Part shown: piece by piece, positions 33,864 to 39,985 of the stretch
Numbering within the stretch: position 1 is the first letter of the stretch
Layout of the letters: each line of letters starts with the position of its first letter
Virus record (IMG/VR): IMGVR_UViG_3300030060_004838
Span: 1-64,000 of that record
Length of the DNA stretch: 64,000 nt
From: a virus
Strand: one strand, 5' to 3'
Program-made: the position numbers and the translations under genes
Notes under the pieces: generated by a model
Databases searched by the model: none
What the model was told of the DNA's origin: nothing
Seen by the model: only the letters and a program-made list of their open reading frames with translations

Positions 33864-34499
33864 TCAATTAGAAGATTCATCAGATTCACCTTCGTCATTA
33901 TCAGATTCTGTTGCATTTTCTTCTGATGGTGGTGGCGCAATTGTCATTCCATCTTCAAGAGAAAAGTTTCCATCCCAACGACCATCATTGAAATATTTTG
34001 TAAATCTTTGATTTACTGCTACTCCACGACCATCTCCGAAATCTAAACCGTTCTCAAATGGTGAACCACCAACCTCTTTATTTCTATCAGAAATTACAGA
34101 TGTCATTTGGATAATCGGATTTGAATTCCAAAATTCTGCGTATGCTTCTGCAACCAATTTCTTTAGAGTTTTCAAACTTGCTTGAGCGTGTGCTGGCAAA
34201 TTTGATTCTTTTCCAATTGAAACAGGCCAATCCATAGCCAATTTTCCATCTGTTTTTTCTACTGTCCAATCTCGACCTTCAATGAGGATTTGATTCCATA
34301 AATTCTTCCGCTTTTCTGCATTTCTGTTTCCTCTACGGATATTCATGTTAATCAATTCAACAGCATCAATAATATCATCTGAAGAATTCAAAAATTCTTG
34401 ATTACCTTCAAGGCTCAAGAAATCCTCAATTCTTCCAATTCTCTTATTCCATGCTTCATCTGTCATTGACAAATCTTTTTCTTTCTTTTCTTTCGGCAT
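33864..34499 (-). CDS. Control-region protein, paralogue of the 34656 gene (211 aa)
   Basis: MPKEKKEKDLSMTDEAWNKRIGRIEDFLSLE, then 'AVELINMNIRRGNRNAEKRK' (about residues 46-65), which aligns with 'AVNTIKRGRKFANKRKRC' of the divergent gene at 34656. 'AYAEFWNSNPI' aligns with 'PNEDYWNALPI', and 'DGRGVAVNQRFTKYFNDGRW' with 'DGKSFAKRMNESLVKKWTVH'. Acidic, S-rich tail (EENATESDNDEGESDESS). A basic helix flanked by shared motifs suggests a DNA-binding regulator or origin protein. The stop is followed by palindrome 6. Confidence 0.75.
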   Translation of the reverse strand: MPKEKKEKDLSMTDEAWNKRIGRIEDFLSLEGNQEFLNSSDDIIDAVELINMNIRRGNRNAEKRKNLWNQILIEGRDWTVEKTDGKLAMDWPVSIGKESNLPAHAQASLKTLKKLVAEAYAEFWNSNPIIQMTSVISDRNKEVGGSPFENGLDFGDGRGVAVNQRFTKYFNDGRWDGNFSLEDGMTIAPPPSEENATESDNDEGESDESSN

Positions 34500-34588
34500 A
34501 TTTATTTCTCCTTATTTTTTTTCTGTCGCCAATATTTTTTGGCGTAGAATATCATCATTTTTTATTATTCAAGGTAATTCAAAGTATT

Positions 34589-34598
34589 ACCATATGGT
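34589..34598. repeat. ACCATATGGT palindrome, copy 7, with flanking arms
   Basis: Between the divergent paralogues. CAAAGT on the left and ACTTTG on the right give a six-base inverted repeat around the palindrome, and GGTT pairs with AACC 14 bases on. Confidence 0.9.
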
Positions 34599-34655
34599 TG
34601 CAACTTTGTGAAAACCCTATACCTGAAACCCTCTTTTATTATGTGGTGAAAACCA

Positions 34656-35135
34656 ATGAGTAAAGAAAAATACGAAACTGATGAGGGCTATGAAGCATTT
34701 GTAGCACCTCTTGAAGAATATATGAAGAAGAACAAAGCCAAAGATGCTGAAATGACAGATGCCTATGAGTATGCTGTGAACACCATCAAAAGAGGTCGAA
34801 AGTTTGCTAACAAAAGAAAAAGATGTTTTGACAGTCTGTATGATGAGTGGAACCATCTTAATTTTGAAGGTTGGCCTTTGAAGAAGTTAGATGATGAAAC
34901 CACTAAGGAAATTCAAAAGATGGCTGATGATATGGACACACCAAATGAAGATTATTGGAATGCCCTACCTATCAAACCTACATTTAAGGTCAAAGGTAAG
35001 GAATACATTGATGCTGATGGCAAATCCTTTGCTAAGAGGATGAATGAATCACTTGTGAAGAAATGGACTGTTCACGCCAAAGAGAACGGTTCACTTTGGA
35101 AGTCCCAAGATGATATACCCACCCGAGAGGCTTGA
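34656..35135 (+). CDS. Control-region protein, paralogue of the 33864 gene (159 aa)
   Basis: MSKEKYETDEGYEAFVAPLEEYMKKNK; the shared basic helix 'TIKRGRKFANKRKRCFDSLYDEW' lies at about residues 43-65, followed by 'NEDYWNALPIKPTFKV' and a short C-terminus. GGTGAAAACC precedes the ATG. It is shorter than its partner, lacking the acidic tail. The pair is transcribed outward from the palindrome at 34589, so they may be autoregulated through it. Micro-ORF MFDDDE follows three bases after the stop. Confidence 0.8.
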   Translation: MSKEKYETDEGYEAFVAPLEEYMKKNKAKDAEMTDAYEYAVNTIKRGRKFANKRKRCFDSLYDEWNHLNFEGWPLKKLDDETTKEIQKMADDMDTPNEDYWNALPIKPTFKVKGKEYIDADGKSFAKRMNESLVKKWTVHAKENGSLWKSQDDIPTREA

Positions 35136-35137
35136 AT

Positions 35138-35158
35138 ATGTTTGACGATGATGAATGA
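35138..35158 (+). other. Micro-ORF MFDDDE
   Basis: ATG-TTT-GAC-GAT-GAT-GAA-TGA, seven bases after GAGAGG (35125-35130). Directly follows the stop of the 159-aa gene and would be co-translated with it. Confidence 0.5.
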
Positions 35159-35204
35159 TTGACAAAAATTGACCCCTAATTTTGCCCATACCCCATGCTG
35201 TTTT

Positions 35205-35242
35205 GGTGATTCAGCACAAAAAAAATCACCACCCTTCGGGGT
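35205..35242 (+). terminator. Two adjacent hairpins
   Basis: GGTGATT (35205-35211) pairs with AATCACC (35224-35230), immediately followed by ACCCTTCGGGGT, a stem capped by a TTCG tetraloop. Then TTTC. Probably terminates or stabilises the transcript of the 159-aa gene and its micro-ORF. Confidence 0.5.
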
Positions 35243-35290
35243 TTCTTACCACTATTCAAAGAATCGTTTTTACAATGTTTATTGTTAGTA

Positions 35291-35300
35291 ACCATATGGT
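35291..35300. repeat. ACCATATGGT palindrome, copy 8
   Basis: Perfect palindrome, preceded by an extra A and followed by T (AACCATATGGTT, 12-bp palindrome). Confidence 0.9.
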
Positions 35301-35840
35301 TGTAATTTTTACACCCTGAAAAAAATAAAAAAAATAAAAAAGGTGGTAGAGAAATCATTTAAGATTTTTTTAAAATATCGGGGATGATATTTATGCATGA
35401 TAATATGATACAACAAACAAAGAACCAATTAAGAAACTCTACCATGAGTTATTTGTTGTAAAAGGGTGTGGGCAGGATTAGGTCGGTTAAACCATAACTT
35501 ACCTGCAAATTTTCACGGAAACACCTGCTTTTATTCTTGATTTGCAAATAAAATCGGCCGCTACTTCTAACTTCCCCACTTGAGCGTTTGTTCTCAAATG
35601 TTCCCACAGACAATTCGCTAAAACTGTTCACGCTATTAAATCGTTCACAAATGCAGCCTTTGATTATTACGCCACTCCTTCTCGATGGAAAGATTAATTG
35701 CATTTATCCGCTAAGAAAATCTCGGGAGGAATACCTTAAAGTGTTCAATCTCTTTTTCAGTCACCACAATATCTTGACCCGCTAAAGCCAAGATGTAGAA
35801 TATGATTGATTTATAGCCGTAAGGTCATCACAAAGAGATT

Positions 35841-35850
35841 ACCATATGGT
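35841..35850. repeat. ACCATATGGT palindrome, copy 9
   Basis: Last copy in the window, 29 bases before a second palindrome CTTCATATGAAG (35879-35890) that shares the CATATG core. Confidence 0.9.
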
Positions 35851-36095
35851 TCTAAAACTTGTAGATATTCGAGGCTATCTTCATATGAAGGGGTCGGCAG
35901 GAGAGGGCTACCCCTTATAAGTGGGTCGGGGTCGGATTGGGTGTCAATAATTGACAGAATGTAGCAGATTATTTCAGATAATTTGTTTTATTTATGTAAT
36001 AATAACCAAAACAATATATAAACTATATCTAATAGATTCAATATATTATTATCTCTTTATTCTTCTTTATCTTTATTCAGTTAATAGAAGTAAGT

Positions 36096-36433
36096 CATTT
36101 TGTATTAGATAATTTTCCCGATGGGATTTCCCATCTTTTCCCATTCCTATGAGAAAACATTTTGTTTTAGATAATTATATTATCTTAATCATTATGTTTA
36201 TTTTAGTATCTTTTCCCCTTTTCCCTTTCCTTCCTTACTTACTTACCTTACTTCTCTCTCTATTTATGTATATATTTGTGTATATATGTGAGAGGGGTAA
36301 AGTGTGGGAAAAGTGGGATTATGGGAAAAGGTATCAAAATGTTTAAGAAAAAGCAATTATCTTATGCAAAATATTATCTCATACATTTTGTAGCATGGGA
36401 TAATGGGAAAAGCCTACATTTTGTATTAGATAA
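36096..36433. repeat. CATTTTGTATTAGATAA repeats upstream of the early operon
   Basis: Four direct copies: CATTTTGTATTAGATAA at 36096-36112 and 36417-36433, CATTTTGTTTTAGATAA at 36158-36174, and a diverged CATTTTGTAGCATGGGATAA at 36384-36403. TGGGAAAAG elements and a GATGGG/CCCATC hairpin (36120-36135) are interspersed. The last copy ends 13 bases before the ATG of the first rightward gene. Likely binding sites for an early regulator or replication initiator. Confidence 0.65.
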
Positions 36434-36446
36434 AGTTTTGAATTAA

Positions 36447-36740
36447 ATGAAAAAGACTGAAGTTCTGGTGGACAGCATGGAAACAAAAAAGAAGATAAAA
36501 GAAACAATGGATGAAATTAGGGATTTCCTAATCCAAAAGAATGAACAATATGGCGATTCTGTGATGAACCCAATTAGGGTTTTTTCAAAAGCAGGAATTG
36601 ATGAAGGGTTAAGAATTAGAATTGATGACAAACTCAATAGATTAATGCAAGGTAATGATAGCATGGAATCTGATGAGGATGTTGTTAAAGATTTGATAGG
36701 TTATTTGACCCTACTATTAATTCAAATTAGGGAGGAATAA
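36447..36740 (+). CDS. DUF1599/Nmad1-like protein (97 aa)
   Basis: 'LIQKNEQYGDSVMNPIRVFSK...IRIDDKLNRLM...DEDVVKDLIGYLTLLLIQI' matches the KN..YGdS...r...R.DDKL.R.....D...DLiGYL pattern of the family named DUF1599 or nucleotide-modification-associated domain 1. Members are found beside phage DNA-modification genes; the activity is not established. First gene of the rightward operon with no clear ribosome site, so its mRNA may be nearly leaderless. Confidence 0.75.
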   Translation: MKKTEVLVDSMETKKKIKETMDEIRDFLIQKNEQYGDSVMNPIRVFSKAGIDEGLRIRIDDKLNRLMQGNDSMESDEDVVKDLIGYLTLLLIQIREE

Positions 36741-36751
36741 ACCTGGGAAAA

Positions 36752-36958
36752 ATGAAAATGATTCACTACATGTTAGAAAATGAATTTAGCGAAGATAGAA
36801 TTGCTTGGTTTATATTCTTAAATGGTCGTGCTGGCAATTGGCATAAGTGTAAAAAAATTGCAAGAGAAATGAGGAATGATTATGAAAATACAAGAAAAGA
36901 AAATGAAAATGCAAAACAAACTGAACAAGCAAAAGAAAGAATTGAAGAAGATTCTTGA
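36752..36958 (+). CDS. Small rightward protein (68 aa)
   Basis: MKMIHYMLENEFSEDRIAWFIFLNGRAGNWHKCKKIAREMRNDYENTRKEN: a small globular N-terminal part and a charged helical tail. Overlaps the following gene by 77 bases in another frame. No family recognised. Confidence 0.6.
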   Translation: MKMIHYMLENEFSEDRIAWFIFLNGRAGNWHKCKKIAREMRNDYENTRKENENAKQTEQAKERIEEDS

Positions 36959-37277
36959 TGAGATTGAAACTAAGAAACAAAAAGATATTGCTATATTTGG
37001 CAAACCTTTGAGTAATAAAAGAGGTACAGATAAGGCTGAATCTAAGAAACGAGCAATCAAACTAACACAAAAAAGTTTAGATAAAATTGAAGATGATTTG
37101 AATAGAAAGTTCAAACTATCCGCAAGAGATTCTAAGGTTCTCGATTCAATTAGAAACGGAACTAATATTGGGAATACAACTGCCGATGATAAAGGTTCAA
37201 AATGGGATAACCGTTGGAATGGTTCATCAGCATCAAGAAGAAATGCAAAAATATATCATAGGAGAGGTACAAGATGA
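36882..37277 (+). CDS. Basic coiled-coil protein (131 aa)
   Basis: ATG 36882 lies eight bases after GAGG. MKIQEKKMKMQNKLNKQKKELKKILDEIETKKQK is a strong basic coiled coil; the C-terminal half has 'LSARDSKVLDSIRNGTNIGNTTADDKGSKWDNRWNGSSASRR'. Overlap with the previous gene is long but both frames have typical composition. No family recognised. Confidence 0.65.
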   Translation: MKIQEKKMKMQNKLNKQKKELKKILDEIETKKQKDIAIFGKPLSNKRGTDKAESKKRAIKLTQKSLDKIEDDLNRKFKLSARDSKVLDSIRNGTNIGNTTADDKGSKWDNRWNGSSASRRNAKIYHRRGTR

Positions 37278-37489
37278 TAGAACCTAAATTAACAAACTGC
37301 GCTTTTTGTCAATGTAAATTATCTATTGGAGAAAAGTTTCTTTGTACTGATTGTTTGACTGATGGTAGAAATCTTTTGAGAAAGGTTGAACAATTAAAAG
37401 AGTGGAGGAAAACTCTCGATGAAAAACTTGAAGTAGTCGAAAAATTAGTAGATGATATAGAAAATATCGTTGCAGATATGCAGGAGTGA
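37274..37489 (+). CDS. Zinc-knuckle plus coiled-coil protein (71 aa)
   Basis: 'CAFCQCKLSIGEKFLCTDCL' gives C-x2-C and C-x2-C zinc ligands (residues 9-29), followed by a coiled coil ('LRKVEQLKEWRKTLDEKLEVVEKLVDDI'). The start overlaps the previous stop by four bases (ATGA). Function unknown; possibly an RNA/DNA-associated adaptor. Confidence 0.75.
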   Translation: MIEPKLTNCAFCQCKLSIGEKFLCTDCLTDGRNLLRKVEQLKEWRKTLDEKLEVVEKLVDDIENIVADMQE

Positions 37490-37494
37490 AGTAA

Positions 37495-37728
37495 ATGAAA
37501 TATAAAAGAATCAAAGCAAAAATAATTAAGTTTTTGAAAGAAAATGGTGAGAAGTCTACTATGGAAATATACGCCCACATTAATCGTATAGATAAGAATG
37601 GGATTACAACAGCAGCCCTTAGTAATGTGCTTGCAAAAACACCTGAATTTATCAAGGTTGATACAATGAGAGTTTCAGGCATGACACAAAGCACATACAA
37701 TTTGATGATGTGGAGAGTTGAAAAATAA
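37495..37728 (+). CDS. Winged-helix transcription regulator-like (77 aa)
   Basis: 'IKAKIIKFLKENGEKSTMEIYAHINRIDKNGITTAALSNVLAKTPEFIKVDTMRV' has the three-helix plus wing pattern of a small winged-helix DNA-binding protein. It is followed by two palindromes (37739-37785), which are plausible operators for it. Confidence 0.65.
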   Translation: MKYKRIKAKIIKFLKENGEKSTMEIYAHINRIDKNGITTAALSNVLAKTPEFIKVDTMRVSGMTQSTYNLMMWRVEK

Positions 37729-37738
37729 TGCGATTCTA

Positions 37739-37785
37739 ATACTGTACAAAATGTGCAGTATAACATAATGATAATTTATCATTAT
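37739..37785. promoter_or_regulatory. Paired palindromes upstream of the 37884 gene
   Basis: ATACTG/CAGTAT (37739-37744 and 37756-37761) is followed by a perfect 21-bp palindrome at 37765-37785 (ten-base arms ATAATGATAA and TTATCATTAT around one T). Located between the winged-helix gene and the next gene; operator-like. Confidence 0.55.
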
Positions 37786-37883
37786 AGCAGACATAATTTA
37801 CAAGAATCTTTATAGACTCAGTATTTTATGTAAATATGGTGAGGAACTGCCTTAAGTCCAACACAAAAAATGGAAGTGAAGAA

Positions 37884-38201
37884 ATGAGCAAGAATGTAAA
37901 TGAATTGGAAACAATGTTGAAGGAACAAGTAGAAGCAGGTCTTATTACGGATTTTGAACTCCGTAGAATTATGAGTCGTGCAACAGGCGGAGTTTATCTT
38001 GATGAGAACCAAAATGCACAATTTGAATTGGCAAAAGAATTCATCAATGAAACACTAACTACTCTATCTAACTTGAATGTTGTAAGTGAAAAGAGAATGG
38101 ATAGCACACGAAGAAAAATGGAAAAGGCAATTGTAAAGCATATTACAAGTGGCGGAAATCTAACAGATTCAGGTGCGCCAATTTGGAACGATGAAGTTTG
38201 A
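37884..38201 (+). CDS. Hypothetical protein (105 aa)
   Basis: ATG 37884 follows GGAAGTGAAGAA, the same leader type as the next gene. MSKNVNELETMLKEQVEAGLITDFELRRIMSRATGGVYLDENQNAQFELAKEFINETLTTL: helical. It precedes the ubiquitin-like gene by 22 bases, so the two may be functionally linked. No family recognised. Confidence 0.75.
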   Translation: MSKNVNELETMLKEQVEAGLITDFELRRIMSRATGGVYLDENQNAQFELAKEFINETLTTLSNLNVVSEKRMDSTRRKMEKAIVKHITSGGNLTDSGAPIWNDEV

Positions 38202-38223
38202 ATAAAAAAGGAAGTGAAGAAAA

Positions 38224-38430
38224 ATGGTAAAGATAACAATTTTGAATGAAACAGGACACACAGAACTAACTCTAAGTGCTAATGAAGCATTAGACCAAAT
38301 TATTGACCACCCTACCCATTGGGCATATATTGATGGTGAATTGGTTACAAGAGAAGAAATTGCTAACATTGATTTTAATGCGGTTGATGAAGTCGTATTA
38401 ACACAAGCAATTGTTGGCGGTTCTGTTTAA
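38224..38430 (+). CDS. Ubiquitin-like beta-grasp protein ending VGGSV (68 aa)
   Basis: Pattern of a ThiS/MoaD/SAMP-type beta-grasp fold: strand 'VKITILNET', strand 'HTELTLS', helix 'ANEALDQIID', strand 'WAYIDGELV', short helix 'EEIANI' and last strand 'DEVVLTQAIVGG'. The C-terminal diglycine (65-66) follows [IV]-V as in ThiS and MoaD, but two residues, SV, come after it, which in ubiquitin-like systems calls for a processing peptidase. A JAMM peptidase gene (47519) and an E1-like gene (45910) lie in the same module. GGAAGTGAAGAAAA precedes the ATG. Fold call rests on pattern, not a search. Confidence 0.65.
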   Translation: MVKITILNETGHTELTLSANEALDQIIDHPTHWAYIDGELVTREEIANIDFNAVDEVVLTQAIVGGSV

Positions 38431-38591
38431 GTTTCTAAATAAAATAGAAATCACCCGTAAGGGTTTAGGTGGCACACTATTTATGCGTAAATAGTATTAC
38501 TAAAGTTAGTGGAACTTACCAAAATCCACACAACACATAGCAGTTTCCCGTCTGCTTTATCAAAACGGGATTTTTTTATTGAGGATTTACT
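38431..38591 (+). ncRNA. Structured intergenic element and terminator
   Basis: 161 bases without a gene but with hairpins: ACTATTTA-TGCG-TAAATAGT (eight pairs), ACTAA-AG-TTAGT, and TCCCGT...ACGGGA followed by seven T residues (about 38547-38577). The last is a terminator-like element after the ubiquitin-like gene; the first two could belong to a small RNA or a leader of the next gene. Confidence 0.45.
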
Positions 38592-38999
38592 ATGAGTAAT
38601 TTTTGGAGAAAGAGTGAAGGTGCCGATGACTTTATCGAAATAGCGAGGATAGCATTGGGTAAAAATATAAAAGAAGATTATACTGAATGGTGTCATTATG
38701 CAAACCCAATGCATTTTTGTAAATACCCTGTATTTCATAAAGGGTTTGAAACATTATTAGCGGAGTGGAGAAATGAAGTTAATAGCCCAAAGATACAAAA
38801 ATCAAGTTATTTAAGTGCAAATTTAAATTTAAAAGTTGCTGATGAATTTGAAGAATGGAGAAATTTATATCTAATTCGCAAGGTAGATGATTACCTTAGT
38901 AGACACTTAAGATGGTCTAACAGTCAAAACCCAAAACAACAATTTGGTAGAGCAAAAGATATATTTATTTATTTCCAGAAAGAGGCGAATTATCAATGA
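38592..38999 (+). CDS. Hypothetical protein (135 aa)
   Basis: MSNFWRKSEGADDFIEIARIALGKNIKEDYTEWCHYANPMHFCKYPVFHKGFETLLAEWRNEV: aromatic-rich globular protein, C-terminal helical part 'LSRHLRWSNSQNPKQQFGRAKDIFIYFQK'. Start after GAGGATTTACT. Stop overlaps the next start (ATGA). No family recognised. Confidence 0.75.
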   Translation: MSNFWRKSEGADDFIEIARIALGKNIKEDYTEWCHYANPMHFCKYPVFHKGFETLLAEWRNEVNSPKIQKSSYLSANLNLKVADEFEEWRNLYLIRKVDDYLSRHLRWSNSQNPKQQFGRAKDIFIYFQKEANYQ

Positions 39000-39304
39000 T
39001 AAATGACATATTGAAAACTCTTCGTGCGATGCCAAAACTGTTCAAAGAGTTTAGAAAAGAAACAAAATACATTAATAGGTTATCAAAAATGGAAAAGAAG
39101 GAAGGAATGGTAGGAACTTTTCTTCATGTATTTGAAACAGAATTAATGGACATACTACCAACAGAAGTATTAGTATTAATACTAACAGAATTCGTAAAAG
39201 AGTATGAAAGCAAAAAAGAAGAACATCAGCATGATATGGATGTTGTAAATATACCTGCTTTTAATGCTTATTGTGATAAATATGGGGTAAAAACTGCCCT
39301 ATGA
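38996..39304 (+). CDS. Hypothetical helical protein (102 aa)
   Basis: MINDILKTLRAMPKLFKEFRKETKYINRLSKMEKKEGMVGTFLHVFETELMDILPTEVLVLILTEFVKEYES: amphipathic helices, moderately hydrophobic centre, not a clear TM helix. Translationally coupled to the previous gene. No family recognised. Confidence 0.75.
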   Translation: MINDILKTLRAMPKLFKEFRKETKYINRLSKMEKKEGMVGTFLHVFETELMDILPTEVLVLILTEFVKEYESKKEEHQHDMDVVNIPAFNAYCDKYGVKTAL

Positions 39305-39314
39305 AATACAAAAT

Positions 39315-39402
39315 GCTAAGGTGGCTGAGTTTGGTTAAAAGCGCAGGGCTTAAATTCCTGTCCAAAAATGGTTCGTAGGTTCAAATCCTACCCTTAGCAC
39401 CA
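39315..39402 (+). tRNA. tRNA-Leu (anticodon TAA), CCA encoded
   Basis: Acceptor GCTAAGG (39315-39321) pairs with CCTTAGC (39392-39398), then A and an encoded CCA. D-arm GCT...AGC, anticodon stem CAGGG/TCCTG around loop CTTAAAT (anticodon TAA), a long variable arm as in class II tRNAs, and T-arm GTAGG-TTCAAAT-CCTAC. It reads UUA, the leucine codon favoured in this AT-rich genome, so it may offset a host shortage. Confidence 0.93.
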
Positions 39403-39420
39403 ATTCAAAAAGTGATGATT

Positions 39421-39651
39421 ATGTATAGAAACAGAAAAGAAATTAAGAAAATGACAAAAGCAATAGAATCTTTAGGTGTTGAAATTGTTGATTTTGAAAT
39501 TAGCAAACATTTTAAGATTCGGGTTAAAAATCCGACAACAGGAACTGTAAAATTAATTACAGTTTCAAGTAGTCCAAAATGTAAGGGGGTTTATCATGAG
39601 ATTAAATCCTCAGTAAGAAAAGTTTTTAGAAAAGAAGGTGAAATAATATGA
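39421..39651 (+). CDS. HicA-like small protein (76 aa)
   Basis: ATG 39421 after GTGATGATT. 'LGVEIVDFEISKHFKIRVKNPTTGTVKLITVSSSPKCKGVYHEIKSSVRKVF' has the strand-strand-helix layout and the conserved H within 'SKHFKIRV' seen in HicA-like double-stranded-RNA-binding-fold proteins common in phages. A HicB-like protein is encoded at 33381, not adjacent. Function in the virus unknown. Confidence 0.6.
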   Translation: MYRNRKEIKKMTKAIESLGVEIVDFEISKHFKIRVKNPTTGTVKLITVSSSPKCKGVYHEIKSSVRKVFRKEGEII

Positions 39652-39929
39652 GTTATAAATGTATAAGTTGTGAAAAAGAGATAGAGGTAGTAGAAACAGG
39701 CTCAGAGGAAAAGATATTAAATCCTAAAAAAGCAGTAATGCTTCTTTCTTATGCAGCGTATGGTAGTAAATTTGACTATGGTAAAACATCGTATAATTAC
39801 AGTAGTAAAGTTAGTATGTTTTTTATGTGCGATGATTGCTTTGAAAAGAATATTTCAATGGCTGTTAAATTAACAACATTGTCTAATGGTAAAATAGAAC
39901 CAGCAGTACTACCTAATTCTAATGAATAA
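39648..39929 (+). CDS. Zinc-binding protein (93 aa)
   Basis: 'YKCISCEKEI' near the N-terminus and 'FFMCDDCFEKN' at about residue 60 supply C-x2-C pairs separated by ~50 residues, like a split zinc ribbon. The segment between is aromatic and small-residue-rich. Overlaps the HicA-like gene by ATGA. Function unknown. Confidence 0.75.
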   Translation: MSYKCISCEKEIEVVETGSEEKILNPKKAVMLLSYAAYGSKFDYGKTSYNYSSKVSMFFMCDDCFEKNISMAVKLTTLSNGKIEPAVLPNSNE

Positions 39930-39985
39930 TTTGAAAATAACTAATTATGGACCTAATAAAACCGTAATTTTTTACAAAAAACCCT

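Larger units (their letters stand above)
35136..36446. other. 1.3-kb gene-poor control region, candidate origin and early promoter
   Basis: No frame here has a ribosome site and family-like sequence; the longest (around 35449-35785) are 65-84 codons and overlap antisense. Contents: micro-ORF, hairpins at 35205-35242, palindromes 8 and 9, the palindrome CTTCATATGAAG (35879-35890), a G-rich hairpin (35888-35916) followed by GGGTCGGGGTCGG, 300 bases of strongly AT-rich DNA (35950-36250), and four copies of CATTTTGTATTAGATAA-like repeats (36096-36433). This combination of iterons, AT-rich DNA and a strand switch is what origins look like, but no known origin motif was recognised. Confidence 0.5.

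Noticed and set aside
35449-35785. Open frames of 65-84 codons on both strands in the gene-poor control region
   Set aside because: They overlap each other antisense, have no ribosome site, and their composition (scattered Cys, Ser, Arg) is unlike real genes of this genome.
31669-35850. ACCATATGG copies as mere restriction-type CATATG sites
   Set aside because: The conserved core extends beyond six bases, copies cluster in 4.2 kb, and flanking arms co-vary, which a restriction motif would not require.
36143-36346. 65-codon rightward frame rich in I, L and F (putative membrane protein)
   Set aside because: Lies on low-complexity AT/TC-rich DNA between the promoter repeats, without a ribosome site; hydrophobicity follows from the base composition.
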